From Polyangiaceae bacterium (GTDB lineage Bacteria > Myxococcota_A > Polyangia > Polyangiales > Polyangiaceae), in the NCBI GenBank assembly GCA_025936115.1, contig JAICTZ010000001.1, positions 186,001-250,000 of the forward strand: a DNA stretch of 64,000 nucleotides, read 5' to 3'. Shown here in pieces: positions 27,049 through 35,607 of the stretch (positions within the stretch are counted from its first letter, which is position 1; every line of letters begins with the position of its first letter). Under the pieces are notes generated by a model. The model ran no database searches and was not told where the DNA came from. It worked only from the letters and a program-made list of their open reading frames with translations. The position numbers and the translations under genes were made by a program.

Positions 27049-29043
27049 ATGGAAGGCGGCACCTCGCTCTCGGAAACCGCGGACAGGGGCCGTGCGGCGG
27101 ATTCGACCCCGCCCTCGCCTCGCGAACCGTGGTGGCGCAGGTTGTGGGGGCGCGCGCCTTTCAATTGGCCACGACGGCGCAAACTGCGCTGGTTAGTCGC
27201 AATCGTGCTGCTGCTGCTCGCGTATCCGGTCCTCGGTACGCTCGCCCTCTGGACCGGCTTCGTCGAGCGGGTGCTCGCGTCCGAGGACCTGCGCGTCGAA
27301 ATCGAAAACCCGGCGTACACGATCTGGCCGGGTCGCATCCGCATGAAACGCGTGCGGATCCTGATGAACGGCACGACGCAGTTCATCCTCGACGGCCAGG
27401 ACTTGGTCCTCGACGTGCGCGTGCTCGCGTTGCTCCGCCGCCGCGTGCACGTCACGACGCTCGCCGCCCACGATGTCATCTACCAAATGCGCGTGCAGGT
27501 CAAAGATCCGAAAGGCATCGAGAAGCGGCTCGCCGCCTACCCGCCACTGCCCGGGCTCCCGGGCAAGAACGTGATTCACCAACCGAAGGCCGAAGCGAGC
27601 GAGAAGCGTGACGCTGATTGGACCGTGGAGGTGGGCGGCCTGGACATCTCGGTGAAGGAGCTTTGGTTCTTCGAATATCGCTACCTCGGCAAGGGCCGGC
27701 TGCGTGGCGGCTTCATGGTCGGCCCACGCGTCATGCAGGTCACGACGGCCGTCCAAGACTTGGGGCCCGGGGAGGTGCGCTTCGGCGCCGACCAAGTGGT
27801 CGCCGAGAATCTGCGCGGCCAAGTCACCGCGGACATTCCCCGCCTGAACCCTTCGGAACACGCCGACGCGAGCTTCATGGAGCTCGTCAGCTCGCGCGTG
27901 AATCTGAGGGCGGACGTGACGACGCTCTCACAGCTCGACGCCTACGCACCGGAGCTCAGGGTGCGCGATGGCGCGGGGCCGCTCGCCGTGGATGCGTACC
28001 TCGACCGCGGCAAACTCGGGCCGAAGACGCACTTCGATTTCTCGACGAACGCCGTGCGTGTCATGGGTGACGGCTTCGGCGTCGCCACGGACCTGCTGCT
28101 CAAGCTCGACGCGGCGGGTTCCAAACAGCACCTACCGCTCGCGCGTTCGAGCGCGAAAGCCACCTACGTGTCGCTCTCACGCGGCATGCGCTCGTTCACC
28201 CTCCAGGTCCTCGATCACGTCGAAGAAGCCGAGCTCGACACCATCCAGCTGAGCCGCTCGACCGATCTCAAGCACGCCACGGTGCGCCTGCCGAAGATCA
28301 CCTCGACGGACTTGCGCGATCTACCCGTCGTTCTGCCCGAAGGCGCGCCCGTCAAAGTGCTCGCTGGAGAGCTCGAAGCCGCCGCCAACCTCGACATGGA
28401 CGAGAAGTACTGGATCCGTGGACCGCTCACGACGAACGTGCGCGGACTCGATTTGGATCTCGACGGCATCCGCACGCGCGCCAATCTGGCGCTGAAGACG
28501 GCCGTGCGCGTCAATCCGAAGCTCAAGACGAACAGCGCCGAGGACTTCTCGCTCGCCTTCCGCGACGTGAGCATCCACGCGAACGGTCGCGACATCGACG
28601 GCTGGTGGCTCGACCTCACGAGCTCGCGCATGACCTTCAAGAACACCGAACCGTCGCGCTTCGACGGCATCGTCTTGATTCGCGCGCGCGACCTCGCCCC
28701 GATCCTCCAGGGCCTCGCTCAAAAAGACGTCATCAGCAAGCTCATTCCCCTGTTCACGAAGCTCGGCGATTTCCGCGCCGCGACGGGCATCCGCATCGCG
28801 GGCCCCGTCACCGACATCGCGGTGACCTCGGAAAGCGACGTATGGGACGCCTCGGGTCGCGTCTACAAGAAAGGCCAAGACACCAAGCTGGCAGTCGTCG
28901 TGGGCGGGCAAGCCGTCTCGCTCGGCGTCGCCGACTTGGGCCACGGCCTCGAAATCGTGCCTTTCGCCAAGACGGACTGGCTCAACGAACACCTGCGGGA
29001 ATTCCCGAAACCGCTCGTGCAAATGAGCGAGGGCAAGCCCTGA
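27049..29043 (+). CDS. AsmA-like inner-membrane-anchored protein
   Basis: This 664-residue protein starts at ATG 27049. A Trp/Arg-rich cytoplasmic N-terminus (residues 1-45) leads to one membrane helix (WLVAIVLLLLAYPVLGTLALW). After that comes a long series of beta strands: 'FVERVLASEDLRVEIENPAYTIWPGRIRMKRVRI' order, typical of AsmA/TamB/YdbH-like proteins, where a conserved 'vra..LtldlrlLpLL'-like stretch is here 'DLVLDVRVLALL'. Such proteins bridge inner and outer membrane and are linked to lipid transport. The family link is by overall pattern only. The gene ends 2 nt from the convergent XRE gene. Confidence 0.6.
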   Translation: MEGGTSLSETADRGRAADSTPPSPREPWWRRLWGRAPFNWPRRRKLRWLVAIVLLLLAYPVLGTLALWTGFVERVLASEDLRVEIENPAYTIWPGRIRMKRVRILMNGTTQFILDGQDLVLDVRVLALLRRRVHVTTLAAHDVIYQMRVQVKDPKGIEKRLAAYPPLPGLPGKNVIHQPKAEASEKRDADWTVEVGGLDISVKELWFFEYRYLGKGRLRGGFMVGPRVMQVTTAVQDLGPGEVRFGADQVVAENLRGQVTADIPRLNPSEHADASFMELVSSRVNLRADVTTLSQLDAYAPELRVRDGAGPLAVDAYLDRGKLGPKTHFDFSTNAVRVMGDGFGVATDLLLKLDAAGSKQHLPLARSSAKATYVSLSRGMRSFTLQVLDHVEEAELDTIQLSRSTDLKHATVRLPKITSTDLRDLPVVLPEGAPVKVLAGELEAAANLDMDEKYWIRGPLTTNVRGLDLDLDGIRTRANLALKTAVRVNPKLKTNSAEDFSLAFRDVSIHANGRDIDGWWLDLTSSRMTFKNTEPSRFDGIVLIRARDLAPILQGLAQKDVISKLIPLFTKLGDFRAATGIRIAGPVTDIAVTSESDVWDASGRVYKKGQDTKLAVVVGGQAVSLGVADLGHGLEIVPFAKTDWLNEHLREFPKPLVQMSEGKP

Positions 29044-29045
29044 GT

Positions 29046-29777
29046 TCACGCGGCGGGCACGCCCGGCTCCTGCTCGAAAACTGCGCCGAGAAATACTTCG
29101 AGCGCACTTGCGGCAAGCTTCCCGCTCTTGGCTGTGGACAGATCGGTCCGCAGCTGATGGCTCCGTGCACGGATTTCCTCCCAGCGTCGCCGATAATCTG
29201 CCGCCTGCTGCTGGCTGTCATCGAGCGCCGCTTTCAGCGACTGCGCCTCCTTTTCCAACCTTCGAGTGTGAGCTTCGAGCATCGTCGTATCCCGCCGGAG
29301 CTGGAGCAGCTCACGACGCTGAGCGCGGGCGCCCTCCACCTCCACGCTTGACGCTGCGAGCTCGGCCTCCCGAGCTTCCAGTCGCTCATGCAGGGTTGCC
29401 ACGGCTCGTGTGAGCGAGTCGGCCTCGGCACCGCGCCCGGCAGCGTCCGCACGGACGACCTCTAGCTCTCGTAACGCGTCGACGCGCGCACGTTCCGAAT
29501 CCTCGAAGCGGGCGCGCGGAATCCATTCGAGCACGAGCCCCGCCGCAGTCGTGCCGGCAACGAGCTCGGTCAACGTGATCTCGAGCGACCAAGCCAGAGC
29601 AACCACATGCTCCATGCGGAGCTCGCGCGCACCCGACAACACGCGGGAGAAGGCCGTGGGCGCCAGGTCCGCAAATTCCGCCAGCTCATTCTGACTCCAG
29701 CCTCGTTCTTCACGCAGCCGTCGCACCCGCTCAGCAAAAAGCTCGACCCCACCCCGCTCCCGATTCGCCCGTTTCAT
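29046..29777 (-). CDS. XRE-family HTH protein with long coiled coil
   Basis: This 243-residue protein starts at ATG 29777. Residues 10-70 are a lambda-repressor-type helix-turn-helix: 'FAERVRRLREERGWSQNELAEFA', then 'AFSRVLSGARELRMEHVVALA'. Residues 95-225 are a near-continuous heptad pattern rich in Glu, Arg, Ala and Leu, so the protein probably dimerises through a long coiled coil. No ligand or protease domain is seen. A small inverted repeat just upstream could be its own operator. The target genes are unknown. Confidence 0.8.
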   Translation of the reverse strand: MKRANRERGGVELFAERVRRLREERGWSQNELAEFADLAPTAFSRVLSGARELRMEHVVALAWSLEITLTELVAGTTAAGLVLEWIPRARFEDSERARVDALRELEVVRADAAGRGAEADSLTRAVATLHERLEAREAELAASSVEVEGARAQRRELLQLRRDTTMLEAHTRRLEKEAQSLKAALDDSQQQAADYRRRWEEIRARSHQLRTDLSTAKSGKLAASALEVFLGAVFEQEPGVPAA

Positions 29778-29783
29778 TCTGGC

Positions 29784-29806
29784 ATCAGGCTAACGAGAAA
29801 GCTGAT
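29784..29806. promoter_or_regulatory. Possible operator, ATCAG-N13-CTGAT inverted repeat
   Basis: ATCAG (29784-29788) and CTGAT (29802-29806) form an inverted repeat 6 nt before the start of the XRE gene, inside an AT-richer stretch. Position and symmetry fit an autoregulatory site. Five-base arms can occur by chance, so this is tentative. Confidence 0.2.
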
Positions 29807-30292
29807 AGTAAGCCAATGACAAAATGAAACACCAAGATTCGGACGGCCGGTACCCCATCCAGGCGCGCAGCAGCACGACTTGCGCATTCGTTTGAATGTG
29901 CCACCGGTGCGCGCCAAACGGCGCAGGCTGAAAAGCATTGCCGTGCGGCTCGGGAGGCAGCGGCCGCTCTGTCCTGTGCGACCAGCGCGAAGTACACAGG
30001 GCCGCTCGCCGTCTTGCCGGATCCGGCGCCCAGGGTGAGCCTTCCCATTCTCGATCCGCTTTTGAAGCCGAACTCAGCGTATTCGGGACGGTGAGCGGGC
30101 AGAATGGGGAGAGTACGGGGCTATGGTTCACCGTCGACAGCGGCTGGGCTCGAGGTGCTCATCAACGTGGGCGCGGAGCTCGGGCTCTCGGCGCGCACGC
30201 CGGGCACGTTGAATTTTGCGCCGTCAGTCGAGACCATTGGCAAAAAGCGGTTCGGCAGCCTGCTCCCGAAGCACCGGCTTACTTTGTCTGGC
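29807..30292. other. Intergenic region between XRE gene and arylsulfotransferase-like gene
   Basis: These 486 bases lie between two divergently transcribed genes. Frames on both strands are open for 90-110 codons, including one on the minus strand with ATG at 30048, but none has an RBS, a recognisable motif or a clear codon bias. The stretch near 29,807-29,850 is AT-richer than average and is a likely promoter zone. Confidence 0.4.
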
Positions 30293-31963
30293 ATGACCAT
30301 TCGACTTTCGCGAGCCGTCCGGGCGATGCTCGTCTCGTTCGTTTCGAGTGCGGCGGCGTGCAGCGGCGGAGGTTCGAACGACGGGGAGAAATCTGCGGCG
30401 GCGGGCTCTACGGCCGTATCTCCAGGTGGCGCGGGCGGTGCGGCGCCGAGCGGTGCCGGCCAAGGCGGAAGCGCCGGCACCATGACGCCGGGCGGAGCCG
30501 GGACGAGCATGACGGGCACGGGCGGTGCGGGCCAAAGTGGCGCGGGCGGCTCACTGAGCGGAACCGCAGGGACGAGGCCCAGCGGAGGCACGACCGGCGG
30601 CGGCGGTGGAGCAGGCGCCGGCGCAGTGGGTGCGGGCGGGGCAGCGAGCGGCACGGGCGGCACGGGCGGGCAGGCTGCAGCGGCGGGCATGGGCCCCGCG
30701 AGCGGCGCCGCAGGCACGCATGCGGCGGGTGCGGGCGGCGCGCCAGCCGTCGACGATTCATTGTTCAAGGTCAGCGCGATGCTCGCGAGCGAGGTCGACA
30801 ACAAGGCGCCGACGACTGTCGGCATCGTCACCTGGTCGGCGGCGACGCTCATGCTGAAGAGCGCACACCTCGAGTTCGGCCTCGACACGAGTTACGGCAT
30901 GATAGCCCCGGTCGACCTCAGCGAGCCTGACTACCGCACGCTGCTCCTCGGCATGAAGCCGAACAAGACGTATCACTTCCGCGTCGTGGCCTCCGACGGC
31001 AGCGCGGACCACGCGAGCGGCGACTACACGCTTCAAACCGGCGCGGCCACCACGGCCGTCAAGATTGGCAAGTTCGACGTGAAGCAGGACACGGGACGCG
31101 AGCGCGGCTTCATCGTGCTCTCGTATTGGGCGGGCAGCGGCAGCTCGGTCCCCTTCATCCTCGACGCCGACGGCGACATCGTCTGGGCCTACGACACCGG
31201 CATGTCCGGCGGCATCGCGCGCGCCCGCATCAGCTACAGCGGTCACGATCTCTGGGCCGTCACGGCCGACAACGCCGGCCAATCGATTCGCCGCGTCGGC
31301 ATGGATGGCTTGAACCCGCAGACGTACTCGTCGACGAAGTCGTCTCACGATATTGCCGCCGTGAGCGGCGACACCATGGCCTACCTCGACTACAGCGTCA
31401 GCTGTAACGACATCAACGAGATCGATCCGAGCGGCACGACCAAGAAGATCTTCACGGCGAGCGCGCTCTTCGGCAGCCAATGTCACGGCAACGCGTTGCG
31501 CTACTCGCAGGCGGAGGACAATTACACCTTCGGCGTCGTCGACAAAGACGTCATCCGCGTGAGCCGCGCAGGCGAAAAACTCTGGAGCCTCGCCTCCACG
31601 GTCTCGGGCGGCAACGCGAGCTGGGGCGGCGTCAACCACGGGCATCACCTGCTCGCCGACAGCATCCTCATTTTCGCCAACAAGGGCGGCGCGAACGGCA
31701 GCTCCGCCATGATCGAATACGACTTCAGCGGCAAAAAGCTCGCGAGTTACGAAGACGGAACCACCAGCGCAAACCTCGGTGACGTGCAGCGCCTGCCAGG
31801 CGGCAACCTGCTCGTCGACTTCTCGAACGCCGACGTCGTCAGGGAAGTCAGCAAAGACGGCAAGGTCCTCGTCGAAATCACCGGCGGAAGCTCGCAGAAC
31901 AGGTTCGGCTACGCGACGTGGCGGCCAACGCTGTACGGGGCGTCACCCGACATTACCGACTGA
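30293..31963 (+). CDS. Arylsulfotransferase (ASST)-like beta-propeller lipoprotein
   Basis: The frame opens at 30104, but ATG 30293 starts a signal peptide with lipobox SAAAC (Cys about residue 23), so I start there (556 residues). Residues 25-155 are a long Gly/Ala/Ser linker. Residues 160-250 look like a fibronectin-like module ('TVGIVTWSAATLMLKSAHLEFGL' order, 'YHFRVVASDGS'). The remaining 300 residues have the ASST propeller pattern: 'FILDADGDIVWAYDTG', 'NDINEIDPSGTTKKIF', 'HGHHLLADSILIFANKGG' and 'DVQRLPGGNLLVDFSNA'. Sulfotransferase activity is not assured. The fold is the safer call. Confidence 0.7.
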   Translation: MTIRLSRAVRAMLVSFVSSAAACSGGGSNDGEKSAAAGSTAVSPGGAGGAAPSGAGQGGSAGTMTPGGAGTSMTGTGGAGQSGAGGSLSGTAGTRPSGGTTGGGGGAGAGAVGAGGAASGTGGTGGQAAAAGMGPASGAAGTHAAGAGGAPAVDDSLFKVSAMLASEVDNKAPTTVGIVTWSAATLMLKSAHLEFGLDTSYGMIAPVDLSEPDYRTLLLGMKPNKTYHFRVVASDGSADHASGDYTLQTGAATTAVKIGKFDVKQDTGRERGFIVLSYWAGSGSSVPFILDADGDIVWAYDTGMSGGIARARISYSGHDLWAVTADNAGQSIRRVGMDGLNPQTYSSTKSSHDIAAVSGDTMAYLDYSVSCNDINEIDPSGTTKKIFTASALFGSQCHGNALRYSQAEDNYTFGVVDKDVIRVSRAGEKLWSLASTVSGGNASWGGVNHGHHLLADSILIFANKGGANGSSAMIEYDFSGKKLASYEDGTTSANLGDVQRLPGGNLLVDFSNADVVREVSKDGKVLVEITGGSSQNRFGYATWRPTLYGASPDITD

Positions 31964-31998
31964 CGTGAGAGCAGTCCTTCCAGTCTAGGGTGTAACGA

Positions 31999-33495
31999 AT
32001 GACCGAGGTCCTCATCATTGGTGCCGGCCCGACCGGCCTGACGCTGGCCTGTGAGCTCGCTCGCCGAAGCGTCGGCTTTCGCTTGATCGAGGCTGCGCCG
32101 GGTCCACAGGCCGGTGCGCGAGGCAAGGGCATCCAACCTCGCAGCCTGGAGGTGTTCGAGGCTCTCGGCATCGTCGAGCGCGTGCTCGCCCACGGGCAGA
32201 TGGCGATGCCGATGCGCGTGACAGCAGCCAACGGGCAAGTGACATTCGGCGGCGCCATCCCCGAGACACTGCTCAATCGCCCGGACATTCCGTATCCCGC
32301 AAGCGTCATCACGCCCCAATGGCGGACCGAGGAGGCGCTCAGGTTGCGCCTGGCGGAGTTCGGCGGCGCAGTCGAGTTTGGCACTGCTCTCGTCCGCTTC
32401 GAGCAATCGGACGAGCAAGTGTCCGCCGTCGTGGTCAAAAGCGGCGAGACGGAGACCATCACTGCCCGCTACTTGGTCGGCTGCGATGGCGGCCACAGCA
32501 GCGTTCGCAAGCAAGCCGGCATCGCGTTCGAGGGCGAGACCCGTGAAGAAGTGCGGATGCTCGTCGCCGACGCCAAAGTCAGCGGCCTCGCTCGCGATGC
32601 CTGGCACATTTGGCAGCATGCTGACGGCATGGTCAGCCTGTGCCCCTTGCCCTCGACCGACGCGTTCTCCTATCAAGCCAGCATCGCGCCGGGCCAGGAA
32701 CCGAGCCTCGGCCTCCCCAATCTACAGGCGATCCTCGAGCTGCGCAGCGGGCGCACCGACCTTCGGCTCGAAGAGCCCACGTGGTCCTCGCTCTGGCGCG
32801 CCAACATTCGCCTGGTGGATCGCTATCGCGTGGGTCGCGTGTTTCTCGCTGGAGATGCCGCGCACATCCACTCGCCCGCCGGTGGCCAGGGCATGAACAC
32901 CGGCATTCAAGACGCCCAGAATCTCGGCTGGAAACTCGCCGCAGTCGCAAAAGGCGCGCCGCCGGCGCTGCTCGACAGCTACGAGACCGAGCGCCGCCCA
33001 GTCGCCGCGCGGGTGCTCTCCCTTTCGAACGCGCGTCTAGCCCAAGTACTCGACCAAAAAGACTTCCCCGTCCGCCGCGACACGAGCACCATCCAACTCG
33101 ACATCACTTATCGCGGCACCGCGCTCGCCCGTGACGACCGCGCCGAAACGGCGTCCCTCCGCGCCGGTGATCGCGCCCCAGATGCAACCAAGCTCAAGAC
33201 GACGACGGGCGAACGAAGGCTTTTCGAGCTGACACGCGGTGGGCGCTTCATCTTGCTGAGCTTTGGCGCCACGACTTCGCCAATCGCGGCGCCTTGTGGC
33301 GTCGACAGTTTGCATGTCGTCCCAGAACCGAGTGGACCGGACGAAGTCGCTGATACCCAGGGACATCTCGCACGTGCTTATGGCGCAAGCGCTCGCACGC
33401 TCGTCCTGATCCGTCCGGATGGATATATCGGGATGATTTCCGATGCTGGCGATCTTTCGACCGTGACGAGTTATCTCGCCGCGATCGGCCGATAG
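31999..33495 (+). CDS. FAD-dependent aromatic monooxygenase (PheA/TfdB-type)
   Basis: This 498-residue protein starts at ATG 31999. It has the FAD-binding GAGPTG at residues 8-13, the second FAD motif 'RVFLAGDAAHIHSPAGGQGMN' near residue 280-300, and the DG-type stretch 'LVGCDGGHSSVRKQAGI' at about 157-173. The C-terminal 100 residues are the thioredoxin-like domain of this family ('LRAGDRAPD', 'ARTLVLIRPDGYIG'). The substrate is likely an aromatic or polyketide-derived phenol. It is a single gene, not in an obvious pathway cluster. Confidence 0.85.
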   Translation: MTEVLIIGAGPTGLTLACELARRSVGFRLIEAAPGPQAGARGKGIQPRSLEVFEALGIVERVLAHGQMAMPMRVTAANGQVTFGGAIPETLLNRPDIPYPASVITPQWRTEEALRLRLAEFGGAVEFGTALVRFEQSDEQVSAVVVKSGETETITARYLVGCDGGHSSVRKQAGIAFEGETREEVRMLVADAKVSGLARDAWHIWQHADGMVSLCPLPSTDAFSYQASIAPGQEPSLGLPNLQAILELRSGRTDLRLEEPTWSSLWRANIRLVDRYRVGRVFLAGDAAHIHSPAGGQGMNTGIQDAQNLGWKLAAVAKGAPPALLDSYETERRPVAARVLSLSNARLAQVLDQKDFPVRRDTSTIQLDITYRGTALARDDRAETASLRAGDRAPDATKLKTTTGERRLFELTRGGRFILLSFGATTSPIAAPCGVDSLHVVPEPSGPDEVADTQGHLARAYGASARTLVLIRPDGYIGMISDAGDLSTVTSYLAAIGR

Positions 33496-33583
33496 AGGCG
33501 TCCTCCCCGCTTCGGAGCAGCACTATCGTACGGTGTCCCTCCATGCCGGGGCAGTATCACGGTGAAGCACGTGCTCCGAGCGC

Positions 33584-34321
33584 TCAGCCCGAAAAGATCG
33601 TCGGCTCGAGCGTGAACGTCGCGTCCAAGATGTGCGGAGGCAAGCTCGCATCGTTCGAGTCCGTGAGCTCGAAGTGCAGCGCGCCCGTGGTGAACGTAGC
33701 CCCCGTGTCTTCGTCGATGATCACGCTCGCGTTCAGCTTGCTCGCTCCGGGGACGAGGTTGCCTCCTCCGTCCCGAGACCACACCCCACCGTAAATGTCA
33801 CAGCTCTCGTCACCGGCGAGCCCGAATCCTGCGTCACCGTAAAAAGTGGAGTCGTCGAAACTGAACTCAAGGGAGAGGCCAATGAAGTAGGAGCCTCTGG
33901 CGGATACGATCGCGCCGGGAAGTCCTTGGCCGTTGTCACCTCGAAATTGCACGAGGCGCCCGTCGAAGGTTCCGGTGAACTCGACCGTGAATGCGTCGGG
34001 CACGTGTCCCCAGGCAAGCTCGTTCGTCCCGCAGAAGCGCGACTTGGGCGTTGTGTAACCCGCCGTCATGCCCGCGACGCCCGTCATGCCCGCAACGCCC
34101 GTCGTGCCCGCGACGCCCGTCGTGCCCGCAACGCCCGTCGTGCCCGCGACGCCCGTCGTGCCCGCAACGCCCGTCGTGGCGGGGACGTCGTTGTCCGTTC
34201 CGTTCGCTTGCTTCTCGCGGCTGATGCCGCCACAGCCGACGAGCAAAAACGTCGCGAGGACGATGCTCGCGAGCGGCCGACGCTTCAGTTCCGCGGTGCG
34301 TTCGTCAGCCTCGACACCCAC
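33584..34321 (-). CDS. Lipoprotein of unknown function with TTGVAG repeats
   Basis: This 245-residue protein starts at GTG 34321; a start a few codons later is possible. The signal peptide ends in LLVGC. Residues 45-90 are a low-complexity linker of six or seven GVAG(T/M)T hexapeptides from a DNA tandem repeat. The mature C-terminal 155 residues are a beta-rich domain with two Cys ('RFCGTNE', 'DESCDIYGGVW'), ending in 'HILDATFTLEP'. The family was not recognised. It converges on the monooxygenase gene. Confidence 0.65.
   Translation of the reverse strand: MGVEADERTAELKRRPLASIVLATFLLVGCGGISREKQANGTDNDVPATTGVAGTTGVAGTTGVAGTTGVAGTTGVAGMTGVAGMTAGYTTPKSRFCGTNELAWGHVPDAFTVEFTGTFDGRLVQFRGDNGQGLPGAIVSARGSYFIGLSLEFSFDDSTFYGDAGFGLAGDESCDIYGGVWSRDGGGNLVPGASKLNASVIIDEDTGATFTTGALHFELTDSNDASLPPHILDATFTLEPTIFSG
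34064..34171. repeat. 18-bp tandem repeat (6 units, 36-bp higher order)
   Basis: There are six 18-bp units of the type CGTCGTGCCCGCGACGCC inside the lipoprotein gene, encoding GVAGTT or GVAGMT. Valine codons alternate GTC/GTT from unit to unit, so expansion seems to have gone by 36-bp steps. A seventh, degraded unit follows. Copy number is likely to vary between strains. Confidence 0.85.
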
Positions 34322-34560
34322 CCCACCAGATTAGCATGGAGCGCTGCATCAGGGAGGTGAAGCTGCCAGCCATCTACACCGGAGACCGTTTCGATCGATC
34401 GTGATTTTTGCGGGCCCACTTGGGTGAGGCCCGAAAACGCGTGAAGCGCCCCGCAAGCCGGCTCTCTCCGAACGCGACGGTGCGCGTGATTCCGCCACCG
34501 TCGAAAGAGGAATCGGTCGGAGTAGCCCTCGCTCGGCGCGCTCGTGCGAAGCTCATGCGC

Positions 34561-35175
34561 ATGGCGGACTCACGCATCGACGACATTCTGGGGTTCTGGT
34601 TGGAGCCGAAGCCAGTCACGAGCGAAGAGCTCGAGCAACGCGGACGGCTCTGGTTCGGCGGCGGACCGGAGCTCGATCGGCAGATCAAAGAGCGCTTCGG
34701 TGAGCTGGTCGAGCAGGCGCGACGCGACGAGCTCGGAGCCTGGACGAACACGCTGCGCGGCTCACTCGCGCTCACGCTCTTGCTCGATCAATTTCCGCGA
34801 CACGTGTATCGGGGTACGCCTGCGGCGTTCGCGAGCGACAGCCAGGCCGTCGAGCTCGTCAACGAAGGCTTCGCGAGCGGACGGTTCGCCGAGGCGGATG
34901 GTCTCGAGCGCCTATTCTTGACCTTGCCGTACTCGCACGCCGAGGACCTGGGGCTGCAGCGGCTTGCCGTGGCCCACGCAGTTCGCACGGTGCTGGTGAG
35001 TCCACCCGAGTGGAAGCAGATGCTGACGAGCGCCACGGACTTCGCACGCAAGCACCTGGACGTGATCGCCCGCTTCGGCCGTTTTCCGCACCGGAATGGC
35101 GTCCTCGGCCGCACGCCGACAGCCGAAGAAGCGGAGTATCTCGAATACTTGCGTGTCGTCGGACAATGGCTCTGA
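34561..35175 (+). CDS. DUF924 family protein
   Basis: This 204-residue protein starts at ATG 34561; an ATG two codons earlier is an alternative. It matches DUF924 along its length: 'DDILGFWLEPK', 'LWFGGGPELDRQIKERFG', 'LALTLLLDQFPRHVYRGTPAAF', 'LPYSHAEDLGLQ', and the end 'IARFGRFPHRNGVLGR'. The family is an all-helical, TPR-like cytoplasmic protein with no known activity. The length is normal. Downstream on the other strand lies the remnant of a peptidase gene. Confidence 0.9.
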   Translation: MADSRIDDILGFWLEPKPVTSEELEQRGRLWFGGGPELDRQIKERFGELVEQARRDELGAWTNTLRGSLALTLLLDQFPRHVYRGTPAAFASDSQAVELVNEGFASGRFAEADGLERLFLTLPYSHAEDLGLQRLAVAHAVRTVLVSPPEWKQMLTSATDFARKHLDVIARFGRFPHRNGVLGRTPTAEEAEYLEYLRVVGQWL

Positions 35176-35189
35176 CGGCGACGCACGCG

Positions 35190-35517
35190 TTCCTGCTTCC
35201 GTCACTATCGGGCGCAGCGAAGTAGCATCCGAGATCGTGACGGCCGCGTCGGTGCTCTGCGTCTCCACTTCGAGAGCGAGCTCGCGCAGGCGCTCTTCGA
35301 TGTAACGGCGTCGCTCGGCGTTACCGGCGCTCCCCGTCTGCCCGGGGTACGCGGTCAATCTCCGCACGTGTTCGAACGCGCGCGTCACGTCGAAGGTCCC
35401 GACTGAAGCCGGCGTGCGCGCGAGCGAAGGCGGCTCCGTCGCCGCGGCGGCGGCGAGCAGCGCGGTCACGAGCCAGACGAGAGGCACGAACCAACGAGCG
35501 AGCCGCGCGGTAGCCAC
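35190..35517 (-). pseudogene. Truncated M28 family peptidase remnant
   Basis: From GTG 35517 the frame encodes a membrane or signal helix (WFVPLVWLVTALLAAAAA) and then about 55 residues typical of the start of M28 aminopeptidases: 'FDVTRAFEHVRRLTAYPGQTGS', 'NAERRRYIEERLREL' and 'LEVETQ'. The similarity stops near residue 95, and the frame then runs into DNA that is the reverse of the DUF924 gene. The whole metal-binding catalytic domain is missing. This looks like a 5' fragment left after a deletion. The exact 3' edge of the fragment is uncertain (35,180-35,240). Confidence 0.65.
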
Positions 35518-35607
35518 CGCACGGACTTGTATCAGCCCGCAGCCTGGGCGGCTGCTTTTGTCGCTGCTCGCACCCCGTAGCCAAGTGGCAGGTACGCCGA
35601 GGCATCG

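Noticed and set aside
29785-30131. Minus-strand open frames upstream of the XRE gene
   Set aside because: No RBS, no recognised motif, and overlapping open frames on both strands; coding bias could not be shown by eye.
31999-33495. Assigning a specific substrate or gene symbol to the FAD monooxygenase
   Set aside because: The PheA/TfdB/MhpA group covers many substrates and no pathway genes lie next to it.
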